From Treponema sp. (lineage in GTDB: Bacteria > Spirochaetota > Spirochaetia > Treponematales > Treponemataceae), in the NCBI GenBank assembly GCA_022510885.1, contig JAFLSP010000028.1:1-15893 (forward strand): a stretch of DNA of 15,893 nt. The letters are read 5' to 3'. The position numbers were made by a program, and so were the translations under genes. The notes below the pieces were generated by a model, which saw only the letters and a program-made list of their open reading frames with translations, did not search any database and was not told where the DNA came from. Shown here piece by piece: positions 7,258-14,366 of the stretch (position 1 is its first letter; every line of letters starts with the position of its first letter).

Positions 7258-8319
7258 ATGAATGCGAAGCAAGTGGGTGTAATTGGCGCGGGTGCGTGGG
7301 GTTCAGGCTTGGCGCAGGCGTTGGCTCGCGGCGGGCACAAGGTGGAATTGTGGGCGCGCGAGCAGGACGTGGTGGATGCCATCAACAACGAGCACGAGAA
7401 CAAACGCTATCTGCCGGGCTTTCCGCTTTCCGAGAACCTGACGGCTTCTGCCGACATTCGCCACGTGGCAAGCGACAAGGCATTCCTGATTTTGGCAAGC
7501 CCCTCGCTCTATTTGGTGAGCACGGTGCAGCAGTTCATCGACGTGCCGACCATTCAGGACGGGAGCACGACTATCGGCGTGCTGACCAAGGGCTTCGTCG
7601 CCTCGCCCGATGGTCCAAAACTCATTTTAGAGACGCTGGAGAATGCGCTGCCGTCAAGTTACAAAGGGTCGCTTGTCTATATTTCCGGGCCGAGTCATGC
7701 CGAGGAAGTCGCGATGGGCAAGCTGACGGGTTTGATTGCGGCGAGCGAGAATCCGAAGAATTCTATCCGCTTCCGGGAGCTTCTGCGCGTGCCGGGGCTG
7801 ATGGCGTACTCAAGCCTTGACGTGGTGGGCGTGCAGATTTGCGCGGCGGCGAAGAACGTCATCGCCGTGGTGTACGGCAGTCTTGATGCGGTCGCCGAGC
7901 ATTCCGATATTTTTGGCGACAACGCGGAATCGCTGTTGCTCGCGGCGGGACTGAACGAGATTCAGGCGTTGGGCTTTGCGATGGGCGCGACACACGCCGA
8001 GACGTTTACTTCGATTGCGGGCGTGGGCGACTTGGACGTTACCTGCCGCTCAAAGTACGGGCGCAACCGCCGTTTCGGGCAGGACATCATCAAGACGGAT
8101 TTGCTCTCGCGCTTCAAGAATTTGGATGACCTGATTGCGCGCATTTCCGAGGTGGGCTACCTTCCCGAAGGCGCGGTGGCGTGTCACTTTGTGCATCAGA
8201 TTTGCAAAAAATACGATTTGCATCTGCTGATTTGCGAGGGATTGTATCGCATTCTGAATAAGGAAATCGCCCCGATGGATTTCCTCAACGATTTATTGCA
8301 AGGAAACATACATGCTTGA
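7258..8319 (+). CDS. gpsA: NAD(P)-dependent glycerol-3-phosphate dehydrogenase
   Basis: GpsA (353 residues) reduces dihydroxyacetone phosphate to sn-glycerol 3-phosphate, the backbone precursor for phospholipids, in the cytoplasm. The N-terminal Rossmann loop reads VGVIGAGAWGSGLAQ (about 6-20), followed by NEHENKRYLPGFPLSENL, a typical family stretch. The C-terminal domain has SGPSHAEE, the catalytic-lysine segment CAAAKNVIAVVYG, and GVGDLDVTCRSKYGRNRRFG. The last is the characteristic GpsA signature around the substrate arginine. The length is slightly above the common 330-340. The start is set by AGGGG upstream. The gene sits between ndk and ffh, and its 3' end overlaps the ffh start by eight bases, pointing to one transcript. 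No missing catalytic residue was seen. Confidence 0.95.
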   Translation: MNAKQVGVIGAGAWGSGLAQALARGGHKVELWAREQDVVDAINNEHENKRYLPGFPLSENLTASADIRHVASDKAFLILASPSLYLVSTVQQFIDVPTIQDGSTTIGVLTKGFVASPDGPKLILETLENALPSSYKGSLVYISGPSHAEEVAMGKLTGLIAASENPKNSIRFRELLRVPGLMAYSSLDVVGVQICAAAKNVIAVVYGSLDAVAEHSDIFGDNAESLLLAAGLNEIQALGFAMGATHAETFTSIAGVGDLDVTCRSKYGRNRRFGQDIIKTDLLSRFKNLDDLIARISEVGYLPEGAVACHFVHQICKKYDLHLLICEGLYRILNKEIAPMDFLNDLLQGNIHA

Positions 8320-9649
8320 AAAACTGACCAACACGTTCAGCGACATCGTGCGCACGGTAAGCGGAAAGGCGACGATTAGCGAAAAAAATATTGAGGAGAC
8401 CGTCGAGCAGATAAAGATGGCGCTGCTTGAGGCGGACGTGAACCTGCGCGTGGTGCGCCGTTTCGTGAACGCGACGGTGGAAGAGGCGAAGGGCGAGAAA
8501 GTCCTGCGCGCCGTTGACCCCGGTCAGCAGTTCGTAAAGATTATCCACGACCGCATTGTCAAGTTGCTCGGCGACGAAAAAGTTGATTTGCAGCTCAAGA
8601 ATCCCGATGTGCAGTCCGTAGTGCTGCTGCTCGGTTTGCAAGGCGCGGGCAAGACGACTGCCGCGCACAAACTTGCGGCGCGTTTGGCAAAGAATGGTCG
8701 CCGTCCGCTGCTCGTCGCGTGTGATTTGGTGCGCCCTGCCGCCGTGGAGCAGTTGAAGCAGCTCGGTGCGAAAATCGGCATTCCCGTGTACGCGGAGGAC
8801 GGCGCGAGCGATGCCGTAAAGGTCGCCAAAAACAGCCTTGCTTTTGCGCGCAAGAACGGGCTGGACACGGTTATCGTGGACACCGCCGGTCGCCTGCAGA
8901 TTGACGAGGCGATGATGGCGGAATTGGTCGCCGTAAAAAAGGTCGTTGACCCCGTGGAGACGATTCTGGTTGCGGACGCGATGACGGGTCAGAACGCGGT
9001 GGACATCGCAAAGTCGTTTGACGAGCAACTCGGTTTGACGGGCGTGGTGCTGACCAAATTCGATTCCGACGCACGCGGCGGCGCGGCACTTTCGCTCAAG
9101 ACGATTACGGGAAAGCCGATTCTGTTCATCGGCACGGGCGAGAAGACCGAGGATTTTGAGCCGTTCCATCCCGACCGCATTGCGGGGCGTATTCTCGGCA
9201 TGGGCGACATCGTGTCGCTCGTGGAGAAGGCGCAGGAGACCGTGGAACTTGAGGAAGCGCAGCGGCTTGAGAAAAAAATGGCGCGCAACGAGTTCACGCT
9301 TGACGATATGCTTGAGCAGTTTCAGCGCGTCAAGAAGATGGGCAGTATGCAGTCGATTATGGAGATGATTCCGGGCTTGTCCGGGCAGATTGACGAAAGC
9401 AAGCTCGATTTTGACGGCATGAAGCGGCAGGAGGCGATAATCCTCTCCATGACCAAAAAGGAGCGCGCCAATCACCTCATCATCGGGCCGAGCCGCCGCA
9501 AGCGCATTGCAAAGGGCAGCGGCACGAGCGTCGCCGAAGTGAACAAGCTGATTAAGCAGTTCGAAAAGACCAAGCTCACGATGAAAAAACTTGCCCGCAA
9601 TAAGGGAATGCAGGCAAAAATAATGCAGCAGTTCGGCGGAATGCGCTAG
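8312..9649 (+). CDS. ffh: Signal recognition particle protein Ffh
   Basis: Ffh (445 residues) is the GTPase that binds signal sequences and SRP RNA and delivers ribosomes to FtsY for co-translational membrane insertion. The N domain (about 1-95) is followed by the G domain: P-loop GLQGAGKTT (108-116), DLVRPAAVEQL, DTAGR (190-194), TKFDSDARGG (248-257). The C-terminal M domain has the Met-rich KKMGSMQSIMEMIPG and the RNA-binding SRRKRIAKGSGTSVAEVN, ending MQQFGGMR. AAGGA (8300-8304) lies seven bases before the ATG, which is inside the 3' end of gpsA (8-base overlap). In many bacteria rpsP follows ffh; here the operon ends at a small hairpin facing a minus-strand gene. Confidence 0.97.
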   Translation: MLEKLTNTFSDIVRTVSGKATISEKNIEETVEQIKMALLEADVNLRVVRRFVNATVEEAKGEKVLRAVDPGQQFVKIIHDRIVKLLGDEKVDLQLKNPDVQSVVLLLGLQGAGKTTAAHKLAARLAKNGRRPLLVACDLVRPAAVEQLKQLGAKIGIPVYAEDGASDAVKVAKNSLAFARKNGLDTVIVDTAGRLQIDEAMMAELVAVKKVVDPVETILVADAMTGQNAVDIAKSFDEQLGLTGVVLTKFDSDARGGAALSLKTITGKPILFIGTGEKTEDFEPFHPDRIAGRILGMGDIVSLVEKAQETVELEEAQRLEKKMARNEFTLDDMLEQFQRVKKMGSMQSIMEMIPGLSGQIDESKLDFDGMKRQEAIILSMTKKERANHLIIGPSRRKRIAKGSGTSVAEVNKLIKQFEKTKLTMKKLARNKGMQAKIMQQFGGMR

Positions 9650-9653
9650 TTCG

Positions 9654-9674
9654 CGGGCTTGCCCGTCGTTTTAT
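9654..9674 (+). terminator. Weak Rho-independent terminator candidate after ffh
   Basis: CGGG-CTTG-CCCG (9654-9665) forms a short GC stem five bases after the ffh stop, followed by TCGTTTTATT. The stem is only four or five base pairs and the T-run is interrupted, so efficiency may be low. On the minus strand nothing T-rich follows the stem, so it would act only for the plus-strand operon. Confidence 0.45.
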
Positions 9675-9680
9675 TAAGGT

Positions 9681-10397
9681 TTATTTCACTTCAATCAGCG
9701 ACGCGACGCGACCGTCAGCGGTGTAGCCTTTGAAAGGGTTTGTCTCGTCGGTGAAACTCGTGATGCCGTGGTAATAGTTGTAGTAGTACGTGCCGGGGGG
9801 CAGCAGCAAGTCAAGCTGGTATTTGCCACGCTGCACCTCAACCATCTCATAAATCCATGAGTCCCAATTGGTGAATGTACCGCCGAGACGGATTTTTTGT
9901 CCCGTCGGCGCGAAGCAGATAAAGCGCGTGTACCCTTCGGGAACGGTTTCGGTATTACGGGCGACGACCGGCGGCAGGGCAACGCGCGAAACATCGATGC
10001 CCGCCACGGGGTCGAACGCGCGGTTCGGGTTGCTCGGGTCGGTCGTCCACAGTCCGTCGATGACCAGGCGGTATGAGATAGACGTGATGTCTTTGGGCTT
10101 GGGGAGCAGGTAGAAAAACCACGAGTCGGTGATGTCGCCCTCAAAACTGTAAGTGTTGTGCAGTTTGTAAGAGTGAATGTGCTTGTAGCCTTCAAAGTCG
10201 AACGCGATGCCCACGTAGCGCGATGCCTTTGGCGCGGTGAATACAATGTAATCGCCGTCGATATACGGCGCGCTCACGCCCGTAATCTCCGCAATCGTGT
10301 TGTTGTAGTCATATACATCTGGCTTTGGTTCGGTCTCCTTTGCGACCGCTGCCGCCGCGAGTAGGGAAATCATAGCCCAAGCAAAACATCGTTTCAT
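9681..10397 (-). CDS. Secreted protein with two glycogen-binding-like (CBM48/E-set) domains
   Basis: A 238-residue exported protein. Residues 1-19 form a signal peptide (MKRC, a hydrophobic core, and AVA as a likely cleavage site), and no lipobox cysteine is seen. The C-terminal part (about 157-238) has the pattern of AMPK-glycogen-binding/isoamylase N-terminal E-set folds: IRLGGTFTNWDSW (169-181), LLLPPGTYYYNYY (197-209) and a closing DGRVASLIEVK. The middle (about 44-135) has a second, less typical copy with SYRLVIDGLWTTDPSNPNR (108-126), like the loop after the same fold in branching enzymes. No catalytic domain is attached, so a carbohydrate-binding or purely structural periplasmic role is likely. 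The ATG at 10397 has only a weak AGG nine bases upstream. It is convergent with ffh and divergent from the TPR gene. The fold assignment is fairly sure, the ligand unknown. Confidence 0.75.
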   Translation of the reverse strand: MKRCFAWAMISLLAAAAVAKETEPKPDVYDYNNTIAEITGVSAPYIDGDYIVFTAPKASRYVGIAFDFEGYKHIHSYKLHNTYSFEGDITDSWFFYLLPKPKDITSISYRLVIDGLWTTDPSNPNRAFDPVAGIDVSRVALPPVVARNTETVPEGYTRFICFAPTGQKIRLGGTFTNWDSWIYEMVEVQRGKYQLDLLLPPGTYYYNYYHGITSFTDETNPFKGYTADGRVASLIEVK

Positions 10398-10505
10398 ACT
10401 ATAGTACCTATCGGCAGATTGCGGCGGAATGCTTACAGAATTTTCTCATCTAAACTCGCCCGCCAAATCTGCCGAAACTGGAGTGAATGGGTGGATTGTG
10501 CGCAC

Positions 10506-10534
10506 TTGTATCATCTTGTAATGTGGGGTAAAAT
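10506..10534 (+). promoter_or_regulatory. Sigma70-type promoter of the TPR-protein gene
   Basis: TTGTAT (10506-10511), 17 bases, then TAAAAT (10529-10534). The expected start is near 10541, so the ATG at 10543 would carry a leader of only zero to two bases. AAGG at 10537-10540 is just two bases from the ATG and upstream of the predicted +1, so it cannot serve as a normal ribosome site. Confidence 0.6.
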
Positions 10535-10542
10535 AAAAGGCG

Positions 10543-13500
10543 ATGCCCGGACGTGACCAGTTAAAACAATTCAGTGACGATTTACTGTCTCTTGGCGACG
10601 AGGTGCGCATTCGTAGGGGGCGCGGTGAGAGACCGTCCGTGCTGCCCTTGCCCGAAGGCATTTCCGAAGCCGACGATTCCGATGATTTTATTGACGGTAT
10701 GCCCGTGCAGGAGCACGATGTCAGCGTAGACGATGCGACGGATGACAATACGCCGACGGTTGCCGATGAGCCTTCGCCCGAATCTGACTTTCTGAATGTT
10801 GGCGGTGCTCCCTTGGACGATGATGACCTCGACCTTTCTGCGTTTGAAGCACCAGTCACGGCAGACTCTGCTACAGTTGCGGATGAAATCCCCGAAACGA
10901 CGGACGAATCTGAGCCTTCGACTTTTGAAACAGACGCTCCCGCCGAATCACCGACTGAGGACGACATAGCGGAAGCGGCTTCCGAAACGGAGTCTTCTGA
11001 TGGGGCGCAAACGAACGCCGATACGGACACTTTGTTTGCGCCAGCGGGCGGCGGCATTGCAGATTCACAGGAGATTCCGCCTGTGGACGACCTGCTCGCT
11101 TCGTTGGATTTGCCCGATGACATCGCCTTTGCTGACGATACCAAGTTGACGCTTCCCGACGAATTGCTGGAAAACGACTTTTCGCTTCCCGATTTTGACG
11201 ACCCGCAGACCGAAACGGTATCTGCGCAAGAAACAGAAGATTTTGACAATCCTGCTGAAACGGACAATGCTGCGCAGGATGACGGATTTGCTATTTCCGA
11301 TTCCGATGAGATGCCGTCTGATGACATTGCCGCCACGTTCGACACGTCGGATTTGGACGACCTGTCATCGTTGGACGAGCTTCCTGCGGTGGATGACGAA
11401 TCCTCTGCTGATGATGTTGCCGAAGCGTTCGACACGAGCGGACTTGACTTTCCCGATATGGCGGCTTCTTCCGATACGGACGACATTGCTGCTGCGGCAG
11501 AAGAGAGCGTTCCCGAAGTGTTCGACACGTCGGAAATGGACGGGGTGGATTTTTCTTCTGACGGCGAATCAGCACCGGTTACGTTTGACGACATTCCGGC
11601 GACAGGCGAGGCTCCTGCATCCGACGACGGCTTTGCGCTGAGCGATGATTTTGAGATTCCGGGCTTTTCCGACGCGGACGCTGCGCCTGTTGAGAAGAAA
11701 AAAGGCGGCATTCACGCCGATGCTTCTGCCGCAACGGCAAATCCCGACCGTCCGCCGAACACGCTTTCTGAAGGCGAATACGAGCAGTTCAAGAAAAATC
11801 TCGCTGCCTATCCGCTCAACTTGCGCATTGCGGTAGAAGACTTTATCGTCAAGGACGAATTCAAAGATGCCGTAATTTTTGAAGTCGTCGAGAAAGTGCT
11901 CAAAAAAGTGCCCGCGCGGCAGCTCGCCGGTCACATGGAGAAACTGCTCGACGTGACGATTAATGTGCCGCGCGACTACGAGCGTCGTTCTGTCGCGGAG
12001 TACGAGGCGTACAAGCAGTCGTTCCAGTATCAGCTGAAAAATCGCATCCTGCCTATGGCAATTGCGGGCGTCGCCGCCTGTATCTTTGCGGTGTTCTTGT
12101 TTCAGGCGGGCAAGATGTTCATCTATCGTCCGCTTAAGGCGACTTCGTACTACCGGCAGGGCTACGCGATGCTTGAGAACAACGAATTCCCGCAGTCGGA
12201 GGAATGTTTCAAGCGCGCGGTTTCCTATAAGCCGATAAAGAAATGGTTTTTTGCGTATGCGCGTGGGTACCGCGAGCGCAAGCAGTATGAGCGCGCGGCG
12301 CAGATGTACCGCAACACCCTTTATTTCTTCAAGCATGACAAGCAGGCGGGCATGGAGTACGCGCAGATGGAGTTGTACGACCGCGCCAACTATCCCCGTG
12401 CCGAAGAAATTGTGCGCCGCGATGTGCTCGACTATTACGTCAACGATGCGGATGGCATCCTGCTGCTGGGAGACATCTTTTTGGAGTGGGCGGAACTTGA
12501 CCCGACGAAATACGCGGACGCACGCGAGCAGTATTCCAACCTGATTCAGTTGTATGGGCAGACTGACTTGTATATGTCGCGCATGATGCGCTATTTCATC
12601 CGCACGGACGAGTTGCAGGATGTGCTTATGCTCAAAAACCGTTTCTACGGCAGCAAAAAGGCAAAGAAATCGCTGAGCGCGCAGGATTGGACGGAGCTGA
12701 GTGGCTATCTGCTTGACAAACTCTACGGCAATCTGACCAAAAGCGAGGAGTACCTGCGCTCATCCATTGAGGATGTGCTCGATATGCTTACCATGGCGGT
12801 CAAACTTGACCCGACGAATCCTGTGGCGCGCTATAATCTTGCCCGTTACTTCCTGCACAACAACAACGACGAAGCCGTACAGCGTGAGATGGGGATTGCG
12901 CTCGACCTGTTTGCGCGCGCGCCAGTGCGCACGCGGAAGAACACGTATCTCGAAATCAACGCGAGCCGTATTTTGGGCGAGCTGTTTGCGGAAAAGCGCG
13001 AGTACCTCAAGGCGCAGGAAGCCTATACGCGCGGCATCAACGTGTTTACCGAGGAGCATGAGCGAACGGGCTTGGAAGGCGACGAGAATACCGGTCGTCT
13101 CTACGCGGACTTGGGCGACATCGAGTATTTTATCAGCGGCGACATGGACAGCGCGCTTGCGAACTATCAGTCGGCGGTCGCCACGCACTACGACATTCCG
13201 TCGCTCAATTACCGCATCGGCGCGATGTATTATAATCGCAAGGACTATGACAATGCGCTTAGCGCGTTCGTCAAGACGGCAGAGACGGAAAGTACCGACG
13301 CGAACCTCCTGCTCTCGCTTGCCAATACGCTTTCGTTGCGCGGCGACAACTATGCGGCGCAGGGATATTACGCGAGTCTGCTAACGCGCCTGAACGCTGA
13401 GCGCGCGCGTCTCGGTATGCTGTTCCCGCAGGACAGCGAAGAGGACAATGAGCTGGTCGATAGGTATCTCAAGGCGAACAATAATCTTGGCGTGACGCTC

Positions 13501-13740
13501 TATCGGCTTGCGCGGCAGACGGGCAACAGCGGCATGAACGCCGAAGCCCTCGTGCGCCTGTCCGATTCCATGCGCGCATGGGACGCGCTCACGCGCAATC
13601 AGGTTACGATGAAACGGCTTGAGGGCGGAAACCTTGCCATGCAGAACGCGAAGTACATTACGCATCCGTATGCGGAATTTGAGCCGGCAATCTACACGGA
13701 CATTCCCAAGACGCTCTCGGGCGAAAAGGTGCTTGAATGA
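10543..13740 (+). CDS. Large membrane-anchored TPR protein with acidic N-terminal region (FlcA-like)
   Basis: A 1065-residue protein in four parts. Residues 1-41 are a short basic segment (LKQFSDDLLSLGDEVRIRRG). Residues 42-383 are extremely acidic, with a single Lys and no Arg, Cys, Trp or Tyr, so probably disordered. Residues about 398-500 form a charged helical domain, ending in one transmembrane helix (about 502-527, ILPMAIAGVAACIFAVFLFQ). The rest is a long tetratricopeptide superhelix, with recognisable repeats such as GYAMLENNEFPQSEECFKRA, GDIEYFISGDMDSALANYQS and GAMYYNRKDYDNALSAFVKT. The likely topology is N-terminus in the cytoplasm and TPRs in the periplasm. This layout recalls the spirochaete flagellar collar protein FlcA (Borrelia BB0236), an identification from memory and not proven. 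The stop overlaps the next start by ATGA. The promoter suggests a leaderless message. Confidence 0.85.
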   Translation: MPGRDQLKQFSDDLLSLGDEVRIRRGRGERPSVLPLPEGISEADDSDDFIDGMPVQEHDVSVDDATDDNTPTVADEPSPESDFLNVGGAPLDDDDLDLSAFEAPVTADSATVADEIPETTDESEPSTFETDAPAESPTEDDIAEAASETESSDGAQTNADTDTLFAPAGGGIADSQEIPPVDDLLASLDLPDDIAFADDTKLTLPDELLENDFSLPDFDDPQTETVSAQETEDFDNPAETDNAAQDDGFAISDSDEMPSDDIAATFDTSDLDDLSSLDELPAVDDESSADDVAEAFDTSGLDFPDMAASSDTDDIAAAAEESVPEVFDTSEMDGVDFSSDGESAPVTFDDIPATGEAPASDDGFALSDDFEIPGFSDADAAPVEKKKGGIHADASAATANPDRPPNTLSEGEYEQFKKNLAAYPLNLRIAVEDFIVKDEFKDAVIFEVVEKVLKKVPARQLAGHMEKLLDVTINVPRDYERRSVAEYEAYKQSFQYQLKNRILPMAIAGVAACIFAVFLFQAGKMFIYRPLKATSYYRQGYAMLENNEFPQSEECFKRAVSYKPIKKWFFAYARGYRERKQYERAAQMYRNTLYFFKHDKQAGMEYAQMELYDRANYPRAEEIVRRDVLDYYVNDADGILLLGDIFLEWAELDPTKYADAREQYSNLIQLYGQTDLYMSRMMRYFIRTDELQDVLMLKNRFYGSKKAKKSLSAQDWTELSGYLLDKLYGNLTKSEEYLRSSIEDVLDMLTMAVKLDPTNPVARYNLARYFLHNNNDEAVQREMGIALDLFARAPVRTRKNTYLEINASRILGELFAEKREYLKAQEAYTRGINVFTEEHERTGLEGDENTGRLYADLGDIEYFISGDMDSALANYQSAVATHYDIPSLNYRIGAMYYNRKDYDNALSAFVKTAETESTDANLLLSLANTLSLRGDNYAAQGYYASLLTRLNAERARLGMLFPQDSEEDNELVDRYLKANNNLGVTLYRLARQTGNSGMNAEALVRLSDSMRAWDALTRNQVTMKRLEGGNLAMQNAKYITHPYAEFEPAIYTDIPKTLSGEKVLE
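10666..11691 (+). other. Coding region for the acidic, low-complexity segment of the TPR protein
   Basis: This encodes residues 42-383 of the TPR protein. Asp, Glu, Ala and Ser dominate; only one Lys (in DDTKL) and one His appear, and I see no Arg, Cys, Trp or Tyr. Short Phe/Leu-plus-acid patches recur, such as NDFSLPDFDD, LDFPDM, DDGFAISDSDE and DDGFALSDDFE. Such a chain should be unfolded and strongly negative. It is followed at once by the basic stretch EKKK (384-387). Confidence 0.85.
11338..11613 (+). repeat. Three imperfect ~30-residue coding repeats beginning FDTS
   Basis: FDTS occurs at residues 266, 296 and 327 of the TPR protein, so the units start at 11338, 11428 and 11521, a spacing of 90 and 93 bases. 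Each opens with similar DNA (TTCGACACG) and a hydrophobic-acid patch: FDTSDLDDL, FDTSGLDFPDM, FDTSEMDGVDF. The rest of each unit is diverged Asp/Ser/Ala-rich sequence, so the copies are old or only the patch is under selection. The end of the third unit is arbitrary. Confidence 0.7.
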
Positions 13741-14366
13741 GAAAAGTCTTCTGTGCCCAGGCGGGCATTGAGGTAAAAAAACGATTCAACGACTTGCGCA
13801 AGGAAGCGTTCCGCAAGGGCATCCACATCTGCACGGCGTTCGTGCCGTTCTTCCTGCATCATCTGTACGTGCCGACACTCTGTTTGTTGGTTGCGGCGGG
13901 CGTTTTGTATGCGGTCGCCGAATATCTGCGTGGGAAGGGGCGAGACATTCCGCTTATCTCCGACGTGACTGCCGCCGCCGCTCGCACGCGCGACGAGCAT
14001 ACGTTTGTGCTTGGGCCGGTGACATTGGTAGCGGGCATTCTCGTGACGGCATTGCTTTGGTCGGAACGCGCGGCGGCCGCAGGCATCTACGCGCTTGCCT
14101 TTGGCGACGGGCTGGCAAGCCTTGCGGGAAAAACGTTCGGGCGCGTGCATATTCCGTTCACGTTCGGCAAGACAGCCGCCGGCAGCCTTACGTGCTTTGC
14201 GGCAATCTTCTGCACCACGTTCTTCGTGAGCGGCGATTGCTCCGTCTCGCTTGTCATCGCCCTTGTCGGCATGGCGATTGAAATGCTCCCGCTCAAGGAC
14301 TTTGACAATCTGATTATTCCCGTCCTGCTTGGCGGCATTGCGCAACGCTTACTTCCACTTATATAA
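13737..14366 (+). CDS. CTP-dependent polyprenol/phytol/dolichol-kinase-like membrane protein
   Basis: A 209-residue integral membrane protein of the SEC59/VTE5-like kinase family, related to CTP-using lipid kinases and phosphatidate cytidylyltransferases. Signature segments are FGDGLASLAGKTFGR (122-136), PFTFGKTAAGSLTCF (140-154) and EMLPLKDFDNLIIPV (182-196), whose acidic residues and Lys are the expected active site. About five or six hydrophobic helices can be drawn (for example 31-62, 91-108, 148-164, 169-184). It probably phosphorylates a polyprenol, phytol-like alcohol or diacylglycerol with CTP; the true substrate is unknown. The ATG overlaps the TPR-gene stop by four bases (ATGA), so the two are translationally coupled. 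Its 3' end overlaps the opposing membrane-protein gene by 18 bases. Confidence 0.83.
   Translation: MRKVFCAQAGIEVKKRFNDLRKEAFRKGIHICTAFVPFFLHHLYVPTLCLLVAAGVLYAVAEYLRGKGRDIPLISDVTAAAARTRDEHTFVLGPVTLVAGILVTALLWSERAAAAGIYALAFGDGLASLAGKTFGRVHIPFTFGKTAAGSLTCFAAIFCTTFFVSGDCSVSLVIALVGMAIEMLPLKDFDNLIIPVLLGGIAQRLLPLI

Noticed and set aside
6721..7272. Upstream in-frame extension of the patatin gene to about 7272, which would give 464 residues.
   Set aside because: The extra part is antisense to ndk and has no patatin similarity; the canonical glycine-loop start lies at 6720.
8285..9475. A 396-codon antisense frame across ffh, and a similar 298-codon one across dnaK (2409-3305).
   Set aside because: Both lie wholly over well-conserved genes, and their translations are compositionally biased shadows of GC-rich codons.
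10398..10420. TACTAT and TATAGT hexamers immediately before the minus-strand ATG at 10397 as another leaderless -10.
   Set aside because: They are so close that +1 would fall after the ATG, and no -35 lies at the right distance; a weak AGG nine bases upstream fits an SD-led start better.
10446..11711. A 421-codon Ser/Ala-rich open frame antisense to the start of the TPR gene.
   Set aside because: It is the mirror of Asp/Glu-rich codons in the acidic arm, has no folded-domain character or promoter, and the sense frame is a coherent protein.
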